A DNA stretch of 64,000 bases from Petasospora fabianii (GCA_022641835.1 CP048715.1:2418001-2482000), one strand, 5' to 3'. Counted from the stretch's first letter, positions 1 through 10,417 are shown. Program-made: numbers and translations. The notes: a model not told the origin generated them from the letters alone.

Positions 1-139
1 CACTGCTTACGTAACATCACGGCCGGACGTCGAGAGAGCGCGCGCACTAGCACAAAAAGGTTCACGACACAAAACACATCACCAACGGGCTCTTACCTTC
101 GGTAACGCAGTCCCACAATCACCGCAAGGATCAAATCCA

Positions 140-3100
140 ATGAGTGACGCAGACCTCACGGCAGCCTACTACGGCTTGTCAGGTACCACTCAGTCCCTCT
201 CTGTTGAAGTTCCTGTTAAGGGAAGTGATGAAGTTGTTACCGTTGACTTTGTCGCTGATTTACCAGAGGCTGAAGACATCACATCCTTCTTGGAAAATGA
301 GGAAGCAGATCTCAAGTATTGGTTTTCTTGTGCTTCCTGCTACACGCTCAGGGGTATGCCTGACCAGAGTATGGAGGTTGTCAATACGGCTCTCAAGTAC
401 TTTTACAACATGGACCGTAATGAGCTTCCAAAGGTGCACACCTTCCTCGCCTGGCTCGCCATTAACAAAGCCAGAAATGCTCCTACGGAGGAGGATCGCA
501 AAACTGCACTCTTCTCTGCCTCAGAAAGTTTGAAGCTTGGTGATCAAGAACCACTTGCTGCTCTTGCCAGTGCTGAAGTGTTGTATCTGGAGAAGCGTGA
601 TGCAGAGGCCATTCGTGCTTTAGACCTTGTCAAGGGAAGAGAAGATGGTGACGTTCTCCCATCTTACGCTCAGCTCACCAAAGCCAAGATTTTCTTCCGT
701 CGTGGTAAGATCAACGAGGCACTCAGGCTGTTCCAGGCCGTGCTTGTTGAGCAGCCATTGCTAAAGCCCGACCCAAGACTGGGTATTGGTCTCTGCTTCT
801 GGGCCCTGAAGGACCGTAAATTGGCCGTCCAGTCATGGAAGAGATCCCTGCAGCTTGATCCAGAGAACCTCACATCTCAGACTCTGATTGCACTATCCAA
901 GTTTGACACAGCTTTCAACTCCCTTAGTGATGAAGAGTTCGCTGAGAAATACGTCGACGCATTGGACAACATCAGTGCTATCATTCGCAAGACTTCAACA
1001 TCATCTACCGCACTGCTCATGGAAGCTTCATTCCACTTTTCATGTAACGAGTACGACATAGTCAAGTCTATCTGTGAGAAGATCACCTCTCAAGACCTCA
1101 ACTCCACTGTTGTACGTTCCGACGCCCACTTTTGGCTCGGTCGTGTCGCCTACACCCAGCAGCAGTTCGTCGAGGCTCAAACACATTTCAAGAACGCGAT
1201 GGACCTCAATCCGTCCTCACATATTGCTCAGCTTGGTTATGCTCAAGCACAGGCATCTCGTGGTGACTTACAGGACGCCATCTTCTCTCTCAACGCCGTC
1301 ATTGAGAAGCATCCAAAGTCTACTGAGGCCCACTATGCTCTTGGTATGCTCCATACTGAGAGATTCGAGACCACTGGTGAGTCTGAAGATTCACAAAAGG
1401 CCGTATCATCATTGCTTGAATACATCAAACTCTCACAGCAGAAGAACGAGCCTGTTGCTGTGTCTGCGTACTTGGCCCTCTCACACTTCCACGAAACTTC
1501 GAACACTATCGAGGCTCTCAAGTACCTTAACAAGGCCGTTGAGGCATTCACAGCTCATGGTGAGCAGGCTCCTGCTGAGTTGATGTCTAACATGGGTGTT
1601 CTTCACTTTGTTCAAGGTTCTCAGGAGTCCGCTAAGACATTGTTCGAGACTGCCATTGCTGCCAATGACAATGAAGAGACCGCCATAACATTGTCATACA
1701 ACTTGGCGAGATCTGAGGAGAATTCTGATGAGGATGCCTCGCTTGAGAAGTACCAGCGGATTCTGGAGAAGGCATCTGGCTACGTCTCTGCGAAGATGCG
1801 TTCTTTGTTCCTTCAAATCGTCAAATCTGGCAACACGCCCGAGTTGGAGACGGAGATTGATACGCTTTTGTCTGAGCAGGAGTCCAATCTTGAAGTCAGA
1901 GCATTTTACAGTTGGTACCTCAAGAAGACTGGCCGAGGTCTTGCTGATGGCCTTGAGAACACTCATAATAAAGAGACTCTGACGAAGTATGACTCTCGTG
2001 ACACATATGCCCTCATTTCTCTTGCCAACATGTACCGTACCATTGCTCGTGAGATCCGTCCAAAGAGCGAACAGGAAACCCAAAAGAGAAAGACGTCATA
2101 CCACAGAGCCGCTCAGCTCTTCCACAAGGCCATTGTCACTGACCCTAAAAACGCTTTCGCTGCTCAGGGTATTGCTATTGTCTTTGCCGAGGAGAAGCAG
2201 CCAGCGCAAGCATTGGAGATCTTCAGAAGAGTTAGAGATGCTGTTGATTCTTTCTCCGTTCATTTGAATTTGGGTCACTGCCTTTGTGAGCTTGGCCAGC
2301 ATGCCAAGGCAATCCAGGAGTACTCCATCGCTCTCGCTCGTTTCAGCGATGAGAACAGAGACGCCAGAACTTTGTCATTAATTGGCAGGGCATGGTTTGC
2401 CAGGGGTGGCCAGGAGAAGAGTTTAGAGAGCTATGCCAAGGCTCTCGAATTCTCCATCAATGCACTGAAGGTCTCTGAGGAGTATTACCAGAAGCTGGTT
2501 CCACAGATGCAGTACAATGTTGCTTTCGTCCAGTTCAGTATCGCTCAGTTCTTAACTCGTCTGGAAATATCTAAGAGAACAGTTGAAGATATCTCAAATG
2601 CCCTTTCTGGATTGAACGAGGCTGTTGAGACGTTCACTAAGCTCGCGGAATTGGGAAAGCAGGCCCCAGTCGCTCCAGAAATCTTGACACAGCGTGCCAC
2701 TATGGGCTCTAAGACGTTGACTACACAGTTGGAGAGAATCTTGAAGGAGCAGGAGCAGTACGAAGTTCAGTTCCAGGCTAAGATTGAGGAAGCTAAGCGT
2801 GTTCGTGAAGTAGAGAGAGCCAGGGCTGAGCTTGAGGAGAAGAAGAGAAAAGAGGAACAGGAGGAGAAGGAGAAGAAGCTGCGTGAAGAGTTTGATATGT
2901 TGCAGGAGCAGGCTAAGCAGTGGGAAGCTGAACGTGCTAGTTTAATTATTGTGGAGGATGAGAAACCAAAGGGAAGAAAGAAGAAGAATGCCATTTGGAC
3001 CGATGAAGAGGCCAGTGGTGATGAAGGTAACGTTGAGAAGAAGCCAAAGTCGAAGAAAAAGAGAACCAAGAAGAAGGCCCAAGATGGTGAGGGCGATGAT

Positions 3101-3325
3101 GATGAAGAGAAACCAGTGAAGACGAAAAAGAGAAGACTTACAAAGAGAGAAGGAAAGTACAAGTCTAAAGAAATCATCGAGGATAGTGATGAGGATTTGG
3201 CTGACTTTGATGAGGATGCTCTTGAGAAGGCTGAAGCTAAGATCGATGGTGCCGGTGAAAATGAGGAAGAGGAGGAGGCGGTGGCGGAGGAAAACGTTGA
3301 TGAGGACGAGGACATGGAAGAGTGA
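140..3325 (+). CDS. CTR9: Paf1 complex subunit Ctr9 (TPR protein)
   Basis: This 1061-residue protein is the scaffold of the Paf1 transcription elongation complex, which travels with RNA polymerase II and supports histone H2B ubiquitination and H3K4 methylation in the nucleus. Tandem TPR units run from about residue 50 to 800; examples are the stretches near residues 220-250, 330-400 and 660-760 with the usual A/G/Y/A spacing. From about residue 870 the protein becomes a long charged helix (EEKKRKEEQEEKEKK) followed by alternating Lys-rich and Asp/Glu-rich blocks ending in DEDEDMEE, as in other Ctr9 proteins. Length is close to the S. cerevisiae protein (about 1077). The start is the first ATG, after a leader without upstream ATGs close by. 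It is convergent with the next gene, about 120 bp away. The assignment is firm; it rests on architecture and recalled similarity, not on an alignment. Confidence 0.93.
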   Translation: MSDADLTAAYYGLSGTTQSLSVEVPVKGSDEVVTVDFVADLPEAEDITSFLENEEADLKYWFSCASCYTLRGMPDQSMEVVNTALKYFYNMDRNELPKVHTFLAWLAINKARNAPTEEDRKTALFSASESLKLGDQEPLAALASAEVLYLEKRDAEAIRALDLVKGREDGDVLPSYAQLTKAKIFFRRGKINEALRLFQAVLVEQPLLKPDPRLGIGLCFWALKDRKLAVQSWKRSLQLDPENLTSQTLIALSKFDTAFNSLSDEEFAEKYVDALDNISAIIRKTSTSSTALLMEASFHFSCNEYDIVKSICEKITSQDLNSTVVRSDAHFWLGRVAYTQQQFVEAQTHFKNAMDLNPSSHIAQLGYAQAQASRGDLQDAIFSLNAVIEKHPKSTEAHYALGMLHTERFETTGESEDSQKAVSSLLEYIKLSQQKNEPVAVSAYLALSHFHETSNTIEALKYLNKAVEAFTAHGEQAPAELMSNMGVLHFVQGSQESAKTLFETAIAANDNEETAITLSYNLARSEENSDEDASLEKYQRILEKASGYVSAKMRSLFLQIVKSGNTPELETEIDTLLSEQESNLEVRAFYSWYLKKTGRGLADGLENTHNKETLTKYDSRDTYALISLANMYRTIAREIRPKSEQETQKRKTSYHRAAQLFHKAIVTDPKNAFAAQGIAIVFAEEKQPAQALEIFRRVRDAVDSFSVHLNLGHCLCELGQHAKAIQEYSIALARFSDENRDARTLSLIGRAWFARGGQEKSLESYAKALEFSINALKVSEEYYQKLVPQMQYNVAFVQFSIAQFLTRLEISKRTVEDISNALSGLNEAVETFTKLAELGKQAPVAPEILTQRATMGSKTLTTQLERILKEQEQYEVQFQAKIEEAKRVREVERARAELEEKKRKEEQEEKEKKLREEFDMLQEQAKQWEAERASLIIVEDEKPKGRKKKNAIWTDEEASGDEGNVEKKPKSKKKRTKKKAQDGEGDDDEEKPVKTKKRRLTKREGKYKSKEIIEDSDEDLADFDEDALEKAEAKIDGAGENEEEEEAVAEENVDEDEDMEE

Positions 3326-3443
3326 TTTTGATATAAAAGCTCGTTGTATTAAAAATAAACGTGTACACTAATTACATCATACAGCTTATGGGAAACTAGT
3401 TGTCGCATCTTAAATTGCGCCTCATGATACAGCTAGCTGGTCA

Positions 3444-5924
3444 TCAACAATCAAAGTGATATCTGACACACACCTCATCCTCAGAAAGACCAGAGGCACA
3501 AGCTGCACTGATAGCTTTCTCTTCACCCGGGAACAAGTCGAACCCGTTATCTTCAAACCTGAGATATCTATCTCTACCCTCAAGATACACAGCTTTCAGC
3601 GGATACTCAGAAGTGATTTTAACTTGGTTACCCAAAATCTTCACTCTCGGTGTGCCCAATGGCTGTGGATAATGCTTGAGAGGCTGAGGCCAGTAAGCTC
3701 CAGCAGCAAAGACTACATCATCTGAGTGGAGAGTGGCTCTGATGATTGTGGACTCTGGATTAAATGTACCACAAATCTCTTGCATTGGAACTTCGAAGCA
3801 CTCGGTCGTCGCGTTCTTGGAGATAACCACTTGCTTGCGATATGAGTTCTTCCGTACTTGACCCTTGTAGTACATTTCTAGAGTGATGGTACCCCCAATG
3901 GATTCCCCACTCAAGTTGTTGACCCATGTATGTATCTTATAGGCCTTCGGAGCAATTTTCCACAACGAACTCCCACGATGGGTACCGTCAGTGGCGGTGA
4001 CAGTACGTCCAACACCTACAACGATAGGATTACTCGTTCTCTTGAGACCATAGTAAGCCAACTTGGGCCTCTTGTAATGGTCAACGATAGACCAAGAGGT
4101 TACCGGGTAAGTATCATTCATCTGCCAGACCAATTGTCCTCCAGTCTCCCTTTTGCCCTTTTGGCCCCATCTGCGTCTAAATGCCAATACAGCCTCACTC
4201 AAACATTCACTCTGCATAAACTGGGTAGCATAGATCCAATCCTTCAACTGAAAGCCTGATAAGTGAATATTTTGGAAGGTGTACATTGCTAGCTTTCTCT
4301 CAAAACCAGCTGCCTTGTTATGCATCTCTACGGTGGAACTCTGTGGAAACATCTCTTTCTCATCAGTGATAAAATCCTTAAACGTCTCATATGTTGGAAA
4401 TGCCTCCATTCCAAATTCTGAGACGAATCGACCAGCAAGATTGCTCCACTCCTGATATGGCAGCTCCTTACCATGCCACACGTTCCATTGGTGGACGTCA
4501 CCTGTAGTCAAGTCAGCAGCCGAGAGGCCATTGCGAGACCATGGAGAGCCAAAAGTGTATGAAACTTTGTTGCCACCGTACATTTCAGTAATAATATCCG
4601 GAAGTACTTGCTCATAGATATGCTTTGCATAGAACTGATCCTCTGGAACATCCATGTCCTCAATAGTCTGATAGTCTTCGTTATTGCCGGCGTAGATCAC
4701 GATACATGGCCTGTTCCTCAATCTGGCAATGTTTTGTGAAGCTTCAATGGAAACACTCTCAGTGAATTTGGCATCACCTGGATATTGACCACAGGCAAAC
4801 ATGAAGTCTTGCCAGACCATGATGCCCTGCTCATCACAAGCATGATAAAAGGAATCACACTCATAGACTCCGCCACCCCACACTCGTGACATATTCTGGT
4901 TGGCCCTCTTAAAAAGATTGACCCATTCGTCGTAGTCGTTGGGGGTGATTGTCGTAAGGTATGAAGAAACTGGTATCCAGTTACAGCCATTAGTGTATAT
5001 GTCAATATCATTCACACGGAAAAAGAATGCTGTTCCCTCATCAAGTGGGTCTTCAACAAGCTCAACCTTGCGAAAGCCAACGGAAGTGGTCACCGTGTTA
5101 TACAGGGAAGTAGCAGTGAGGGTGTAGAGATGTGGTGTTCCGTGAGTATGTGGGTACCAAAGGTCAACTTTCCGCAGGGTAGCAGATGGATTGGAGGAAT
5201 TTCCCCTCCAGATAATCTTTTCATCCTTTGTCAAAGTATATTCAACTGCGACATTTCCTGTGGTCTCAGTTTTGACTTGTATCTGGACTTCACCAGTAGC
5301 GGTATCTTTGACGACGTAATCGACGTAAACATCATTGATCTTGTTGAACTCATAGATACAGATCTCAACAGGTCTGTAGATGCCACAAGTGACAAGCGTT
5401 GGCCCCCAATCCCAGCCGAAATGGTATTGAGCCTTTCTTACAAACATTCTACTTTTGATGCCTTCCTGAAGGTCAGCGGGGTCGTAGGGTACCTTAACGT
5501 CAAACACTGATCTGAACTGAATTCTTATTTCATTATCGCCCTGCTGTAGCTCAACCGGATGAGTGAACCGGGTAAACATATTATCGGTGCTCTTGATGAA
5601 ACAGCCATTGAAGTAGACATCTGCGAATGTGTCAAGACCATGCATAACAAGTTCAATTGTCTTCCCATTGTGTGAGTCTGGTATGTTGAGAATTGATCGA
5701 TATTCCCACACCTGGTGACCAACCCACTGAACATGTGCCTCATTCTTGTCAATGTATGGGTCCGGTATAAGCTTGTGGTGGAGAAGATCAGGGAATATCT
5801 CGGTGATGGGGGATGTGGGGTTGTGGGCTTCGAGCCACTTATGATCCTGTGGAAACGATTGTGGAACGGCAGAATTTCCTTCTAACAGACGCAGTTGCCA
5901 GTGAGTGAACTGAAACGTATTCAT
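3444..5924 (-). CDS. Beta-mannosidase, glycoside hydrolase family 2
   Basis: This 826-residue enzyme is predicted to hydrolyse terminal beta-1,4-mannose residues from manno-oligosaccharides or the N-glycan core. The N-terminal GH2 jelly-roll domain contains the family block YHFGWDWGPTL (about residues 167-177). An immunoglobulin-like domain and a TIM barrel follow, with RVWGGGVYE near 347. The acid/base glutamate is probably E416 in AGNNED, and the nucleophile E503 in VSEFGMEAFP. No signal peptide is visible at the N-terminus (MNTFQFTHWQ), so it is probably cytosolic. S. cerevisiae lacks this enzyme; it occurs in some other yeasts and in filamentous fungi. It is divergently transcribed from GRH1 over about 250 bp. 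Beta-glucuronidase or beta-galactosidase of the same family are less likely because of the mannosidase-type WDWGP and GNNE blocks. Confidence 0.88.
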   Translation of the reverse strand: MNTFQFTHWQLRLLEGNSAVPQSFPQDHKWLEAHNPTSPITEIFPDLLHHKLIPDPYIDKNEAHVQWVGHQVWEYRSILNIPDSHNGKTIELVMHGLDTFADVYFNGCFIKSTDNMFTRFTHPVELQQGDNEIRIQFRSVFDVKVPYDPADLQEGIKSRMFVRKAQYHFGWDWGPTLVTCGIYRPVEICIYEFNKINDVYVDYVVKDTATGEVQIQVKTETTGNVAVEYTLTKDEKIIWRGNSSNPSATLRKVDLWYPHTHGTPHLYTLTATSLYNTVTTSVGFRKVELVEDPLDEGTAFFFRVNDIDIYTNGCNWIPVSSYLTTITPNDYDEWVNLFKRANQNMSRVWGGGVYECDSFYHACDEQGIMVWQDFMFACGQYPGDAKFTESVSIEASQNIARLRNRPCIVIYAGNNEDYQTIEDMDVPEDQFYAKHIYEQVLPDIITEMYGGNKVSYTFGSPWSRNGLSAADLTTGDVHQWNVWHGKELPYQEWSNLAGRFVSEFGMEAFPTYETFKDFITDEKEMFPQSSTVEMHNKAAGFERKLAMYTFQNIHLSGFQLKDWIYATQFMQSECLSEAVLAFRRRWGQKGKRETGGQLVWQMNDTYPVTSWSIVDHYKRPKLAYYGLKRTSNPIVVGVGRTVTATDGTHRGSSLWKIAPKAYKIHTWVNNLSGESIGGTITLEMYYKGQVRKNSYRKQVVISKNATTECFEVPMQEICGTFNPESTIIRATLHSDDVVFAAGAYWPQPLKHYPQPLGTPRVKILGNQVKITSEYPLKAVYLEGRDRYLRFEDNGFDLFPGEEKAISAACASGLSEDEVCVRYHFDC

Positions 5925-6178
5925 TTGTAAACGCTGGAGCCTCAGGTATCAATGGTCTTTCCTGTCGATTGTAAACTATGGGGAAACCTGGTAGCTCATG
6001 CGCGTCATCACTAATAACTCTGGTCCAAAACGGGAAAGGTTAAGGTGCCCTGTTCGGCTTTGCCCACTTTTGCCGCCTCTGCTCAAACCACACGATTCAC
6101 AGAGATCATAAACCGACCCTTCATCTCTTCGAACTTAATCAATTCTCAGAAACACAGAACATATATCACTCGCCCACG

Positions 6179-7294
6179 ATGTTCTCATTCGCCAAGAACC
6201 TCGTGAAGACTCTCGAGCACACAGCTGAGTCCGTCATCTCCGGTGGCCCGCAAGACGAGTCTATCCTCGAGAGCGACCCTTACTTTGCCAACACCAAGCA
6301 CAACAGGGCTGGACTTCGTGTACTCCATGTCGCTGCCGGATCCACAGCAGCAGAGGTCGGTCTTGAGAGCTGGTTCGACTTCATTCTCGGAATCAATGGC
6401 CACGAGCTGCCTACCTCATACGATGATCAGTATCAGCTCAGTGTCAACTACGACTACCTCAAGCAGGAGATCTCCAATTGCAAAGGCCGCTCTGTCAAGT
6501 TTGAAGTTTGGAGTGCCAAGGGCGGCACGCTAAGGACTGTCGAGATCGCAATCAAGGCTGCAGACATGGATGACATCCCATTGGGTAGCGGTGCACCTGG
6601 TTCTACAGGCTTTGAGAAGCTTGGTGTTAAGCTCCAGTGGACACCACTGATCTCTGCCACATTTGTTTACCACGTCTTGGAGATCCATCCAAACTCCCCT
6701 GCTGAGAAAACGGGATTGATAGAGCACAGTGATTACATCATTGGTGCACAAGATGGTCTTCTTGCCACTGGTGGTGAGGACCTCTTAGGGAGACTAATCA
6801 CCTCAAAGAAGAACTCAAGCTTGATATTGTACGTGTACAATCACGACTACAACGTTGTCAGACCGGTGACAATAACACCTGCTGAAAACTGGGGTGGTGA
6901 TGGTGTACTTGGATGTGGTGTCGGTTATGGTTTCCTGCATAGAGTTCCGCCTGTCAACGGACAGTACGAGCCGGGAAGCGTCTTATTCGACGGCAACTAC
7001 TCTCAGGAGAACTTCACACAACCTGCACACTTCACCGTACCAGCTGCTGCCCCAATGGTTCCAACTCAGCCATCTTCTGTGCAACAAGCTCCAGCTGCTC
7101 CATTGACGAGCCCAACAACAGGTGGAGTCGTTCCTCCTCCAGTCCACAGAAAGAAGAAAACAGGTGGAGGTTCTACATCTGCTGATTTGTTGGATTACTT
7201 ACAAGAGGAAAGCGAGAAGAGCAGAAAGCTGGATACTCAGGGGAGAAGCACACCGTTGGATTCTTCAGTGCCTCCACCTCCTCCAAAGAAATGA
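6179..7294 (+). CDS. GRH1: GRASP65/55 family Golgi protein Grh1
   Basis: This 371-residue peripheral membrane protein is the yeast GRASP homologue. The family acts at ER exit sites and the early Golgi and supports COPII traffic and unconventional secretion. Two tandem PDZ-like GRASP domains lie at about residues 45-120 (GLRVLHVAAGSTAAEVGLES, FDFILGINGHEL) and 135-235 (YHVLEIHPNSPAEKTGL, DYIIGAQDGLL). The GCGVGYGFLHRVP block near 255 is typical of the family. The last 110 residues are Pro- and Gln-rich and end in a poly-Pro run. The N-terminal MFSFAKNLV helix resembles the amphipathic, N-acetylated anchor of S. cerevisiae Grh1, which is not myristoylated. Length matches the S. cerevisiae protein (372). 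The first ATG follows a CCCACG context. Confidence 0.93.
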   Translation: MFSFAKNLVKTLEHTAESVISGGPQDESILESDPYFANTKHNRAGLRVLHVAAGSTAAEVGLESWFDFILGINGHELPTSYDDQYQLSVNYDYLKQEISNCKGRSVKFEVWSAKGGTLRTVEIAIKAADMDDIPLGSGAPGSTGFEKLGVKLQWTPLISATFVYHVLEIHPNSPAEKTGLIEHSDYIIGAQDGLLATGGEDLLGRLITSKKNSSLILYVYNHDYNVVRPVTITPAENWGGDGVLGCGVGYGFLHRVPPVNGQYEPGSVLFDGNYSQENFTQPAHFTVPAAAPMVPTQPSSVQQAPAAPLTSPTTGGVVPPPVHRKKKTGGGSTSADLLDYLQEESEKSRKLDTQGRSTPLDSSVPPPPPKK

Positions 7295-7574
7295 TGTTGC
7301 CGTGGGTGAAGGAGAGCTCGTGATCAAGATGAAATGAGTAGAGACGCTCACCTTAATCAACATTTTCAAAGAGCCACTTCTCTTTCCGCTCTCCACCTTC
7401 CACAAGTCTCGTAGAGTTTCGCACTAAGAAGTTTAGCCCAATTGAGGTCACCCTGTACATCCTCCTTCACGGATCGCGGAATAAAATGTGTTGATGCAAC
7501 ACGTCCCTTTTGACCCACTACGCTAAGCCAAGGACATACCAGAAGCCGACAACAATCAAAAAAAAAAGATCAAA

Positions 7575-8546
7575 ATGGACGACGAATCAACACTTCGAAG
7601 AGTTCCAGAAGCCCTGCAGACGCACGAGGTCCCGTTTACCGAATGGGGTCCCGTCGAGCTCGAGAATTGGCTATCGAGATGTTCCTTCTCTAACGAGGTG
7701 GTGACCAAGTTCACCAACAACAATATCACGGGAGACACGCTGGCGTTTCTCCATGATGACCACCTCCAGGAGATGGATCTGTCGATACAGGAACGTGTCA
7801 GGCTTAAGATCGAGATTAACAAGCTGCTCGCTACAAATAAGTATGTTGCTCCAGCAGATGAGGCAAACATGAGGGCCATCCTTACGAATATATCGAAGCT
7901 GATTCAACAAACATTGGATCAAACCACAAAGGGCATCAATGACGAAATAATTCGTCTTAGAGATGACATCAAGATTTGGAACATGAACAAGCCACTTCCA
8001 ACACCTGAAAAGAACGCACTACCATCCTCCCCTTTCAACATAACATCCCCTACAAAGGCAAAGGCGACCCCTTCATCATCGTCCTCTGCAGGATCCCCAT
8101 CAGAAACGTCAACAGCAACGCTCCGTAAAGTCGACAGGAGACACTCGCAGCGTGGATCAACGCTTTTCAGTAGTGCTAATCCATCGAGCCAGAACCTTCA
8201 CTCGCCAACAGCGCCATCATCTTCATCCCCACAGACCACATCCGTCACCACACTTCAGTCTAAGCCAGTCTCAGAGCCACTCAAGCAACTCAGGGCATCC
8301 ACAGATGACCCATGCTCAAAGATTCTTCAGGCTGCTATGAAGAGACACAAACTGAATGACGATTGGAGAAACTACGCACTTGTTATCTGCTACGGAGATC
8401 AGGAGCGCATCTTGGAGCTCGATGAGAAGCCTGTCCAGATCTTTAAGGAACTCAAGGAGAAAGGCGAGCACCCGGCCATCATGCTCAGACAGAAGGCCGA
8501 CTTTAGTGGGAAAAAGCTCTCTGAAACACCCGGCGGAAAACTCTGA
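7575..8546 (+). CDS. STE50: Ste50 adaptor of the Ste11 MAP kinase kinase kinase
   Basis: This 323-residue adaptor joins the MAPKKK Ste11 to Cdc42 and membrane sensors in pheromone, filamentation and osmotic (HOG) signalling. A SAM domain lies at about residues 20-87 (WGPVELENWLSRCSF, DHLQEMDLSIQERVRLKIEI) and would pair with the SAM domain of Ste11. A Ras-association domain is at about 238-312 (CSKILQAAMKRHKLNDDW, YALVICYGDQERILELDE). The linker at 150-235 is rich in Ser, Thr and Pro, which suits MAPK feedback phosphorylation. It is slightly shorter than the S. cerevisiae protein (346). A run of eight A residues lies just upstream of the ATG. The SAM-RA order makes the call secure. Confidence 0.92.
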   Translation: MDDESTLRRVPEALQTHEVPFTEWGPVELENWLSRCSFSNEVVTKFTNNNITGDTLAFLHDDHLQEMDLSIQERVRLKIEINKLLATNKYVAPADEANMRAILTNISKLIQQTLDQTTKGINDEIIRLRDDIKIWNMNKPLPTPEKNALPSSPFNITSPTKAKATPSSSSSAGSPSETSTATLRKVDRRHSQRGSTLFSSANPSSQNLHSPTAPSSSSPQTTSVTTLQSKPVSEPLKQLRASTDDPCSKILQAAMKRHKLNDDWRNYALVICYGDQERILELDEKPVQIFKELKEKGEHPAIMLRQKADFSGKKLSETPGGKL

Positions 8547-8663
8547 ATAGACATGTCCTAGGACAAAAGAAATGAAGGAGAATTATGTAACAATATGACA
8601 TATGCTTATGTAAGAAACGCGTGGTACGCGCACCCTCGCCTCCCTCCCAAGAAATCGCGGAGA

Positions 8664-8675
8664 GGACATGTGTCC
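8664..8675 (+). promoter_or_regulatory. Possible unfolded-protein-response element upstream of PDI1
   Basis: GGACATGTGTCC lies about 95-105 bp before the PDI1 start. It resembles the S. cerevisiae KAR2 UPRE core (GGACAGCGTGTC) with one base missing in the middle. PDI1 is a Hac1 target in known yeasts. The match is imperfect and there is only one copy, so this is a suggestion. Confidence 0.25.
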
Positions 8676-8768
8676 AAAATGGATCGCTTAGAAATTACAC
8701 CTTTAGCCATCTTTTATCCACTATCGACCCACGGTCTATTGCCACTGCCACATACAGACATAGCCACA

Positions 8769-10286
8769 ATGAGATTCCTCTCTGCTCTCTCCATCAAGTC
8801 ACTCTCCGTGCTGCTTGCCGCCGTGGCCTCAGTCCATGCCGCTGGTGAGGAGGCCGCCATCGCCTCTGACGACTCTGCCGTTGTCAAGCTCTCTGCTGAG
8901 ACTTTCTCCGACTTTATTGCCGCTAACCCATTGGTCCTTGCCGAGTTCTTTGCCCCATGGTGTGGTCACTGTAAGGCCCTTGGTCCAAACTTCGCCGAGG
9001 CTGCTGACGAGCTATCTCCAAAGGAGATCAAGCTTGCCCAGATCGACTGTACCCAGCACCAGGGACTCTGTTCCGACCACGGAATCAGAGGTTACCCAAC
9101 TTTGAAGGTCTTTAGAGGTTCTGAGGACGCTGTCTCCGACTACGAGGGTCCTCGTTCAGCCGATGGTATTGTCAAGTACATGCTCAAGCAGTCTCTTCCA
9201 GCAGTCTCCGTCTTTGAGGACTTAACCAAGTTGGAGTCCTTCATCGCCGAGGCTGGTTCCTCTGTCATCGTTGAGACTGGTGTCAAGGACAATGCTACCT
9301 TCTCCGACTTCGCCAACCTTCACAGGGACGAGTTCATCTTCGCTCAGTCTACCTCTGCCGATGTTGCTAAGAAGTACGGTGAGAACAAGATCCTCGTCTT
9401 CTTCGATGGTCTTGAAGACCCAGCTGTCTTTGCTGGTGATGAGGTCACTGCTGAGACTCTTGCCGAGTTCATCGCCTCCGAGTCTTTCCCATACTTCGGT
9501 GAGCTCGACTCCAACACTTACCAGAAGTACATGTCCAACCCAACCCCATTGGCCTACTTGTTCTACACTTCCGCCGAGGAACGTGAGGAGTACGCTCCAC
9601 TCATCAAGGAACTTGCTAAGGAGAACAGGGGTAAGATCAACTTTGTCGGTATTGAGGCTGCCAGATTCGGCCGTCATGCTGAAAACTTGAACATGAAACA
9701 GGAATTCCCAGCCTTTGCCCTTCACGATGCCACCAACAACAAGAAGTTCGGTGTCAACCAGGACTCCGCCTTGACCCCACAGGCTGTCAAGGACTTTGTC
9801 AAGAAGTTCATCGCCGGTGAGGCTGAGGCCATCGTCAAGACCGAGGATATCCCAGAGGTTCAAGAGAATGCTGTTTACAAGATTGTCGGTAAGACCCACG
9901 ACGAGATCATCAACGATGAGTCCAGAGACGTCTTGGTCAAGTACTACGCTCCATGGTGTGGTCACTGTAAGAGATTGGCTCCAACCTTCGAGGAGCTTGC
10001 CGAGCTCTACCAGAACGATAAGGATGCTGCCGCTAAGGTGAGAATCGCCAACGTTGATGCCACCTTAAACGACGTCGATGTTGAGATCACCGGTTACCCT
10101 ACTTTGATCCTTTACCCAGCTGGCGACAAGTCTAACCCAATTGTTCATAAGGGTGGTAGAGACTTGCAGTCTTTGATTGCTTTCATTAAGGAGAACGGTA
10201 CTAACGGTGTTGACGGTAACGAGTTGGAGGCTCCGGCCAAGAAGGAAGGCGAGTCTAAGGAGGAGAACGTTCACGATGAGCTCTGA
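8769..10286 (+). CDS. PDI1: Protein disulfide isomerase Pdi1
   Basis: This 505-residue ER lumen enzyme forms and rearranges disulfides in secretory proteins. A hydrophobic signal peptide covers residues 1-24 and ends at SVHA/AG. Two catalytic thioredoxin domains (a and a') carry the CGHC active site at 65-68 and 397-400, each in the context APWCGHCK. The two redox-inactive b domains lie between them. The C-terminus is HDEL, the yeast ER retention signal. The open frame extends upstream to 8595, but the ATG at 8769 is chosen because it begins the signal peptide; the upstream extension is not protein-like. Codon use is strongly biased (GTC, AAG, GGT), as expected of a highly expressed gene. It is convergent with the esterase gene downstream. 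Confidence 0.97.
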   Translation: MRFLSALSIKSLSVLLAAVASVHAAGEEAAIASDDSAVVKLSAETFSDFIAANPLVLAEFFAPWCGHCKALGPNFAEAADELSPKEIKLAQIDCTQHQGLCSDHGIRGYPTLKVFRGSEDAVSDYEGPRSADGIVKYMLKQSLPAVSVFEDLTKLESFIAEAGSSVIVETGVKDNATFSDFANLHRDEFIFAQSTSADVAKKYGENKILVFFDGLEDPAVFAGDEVTAETLAEFIASESFPYFGELDSNTYQKYMSNPTPLAYLFYTSAEEREEYAPLIKELAKENRGKINFVGIEAARFGRHAENLNMKQEFPAFALHDATNNKKFGVNQDSALTPQAVKDFVKKFIAGEAEAIVKTEDIPEVQENAVYKIVGKTHDEIINDESRDVLVKYYAPWCGHCKRLAPTFEELAELYQNDKDAAAKVRIANVDATLNDVDVEITGYPTLILYPAGDKSNPIVHKGGRDLQSLIAFIKENGTNGVDGNELEAPAKKEGESKEENVHDEL

Positions 10287-10417
10287 TGGACTCAGAGCTT
10301 GGTGATTTAAGTCATTGGTTGTTCTTTACACTATTGTTTTTGTTTAAGGGTTCACTTTCAGGTTTTGTGATTGGTCCATAAAAAAATGCTATGTTGCAGT
10401 TCTTCTTCATATGTAGA

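Noticed and set aside
2767-3315. Antisense Ser/Phe-rich frame in CTR9
   Set aside because: Arises from the Glu/Lys codon runs of the Ctr9 tail.
9222-9965. Antisense 247-codon frame in PDI1
   Set aside because: Shadow of the strongly biased PDI1 codons; no protein family is recognisable.
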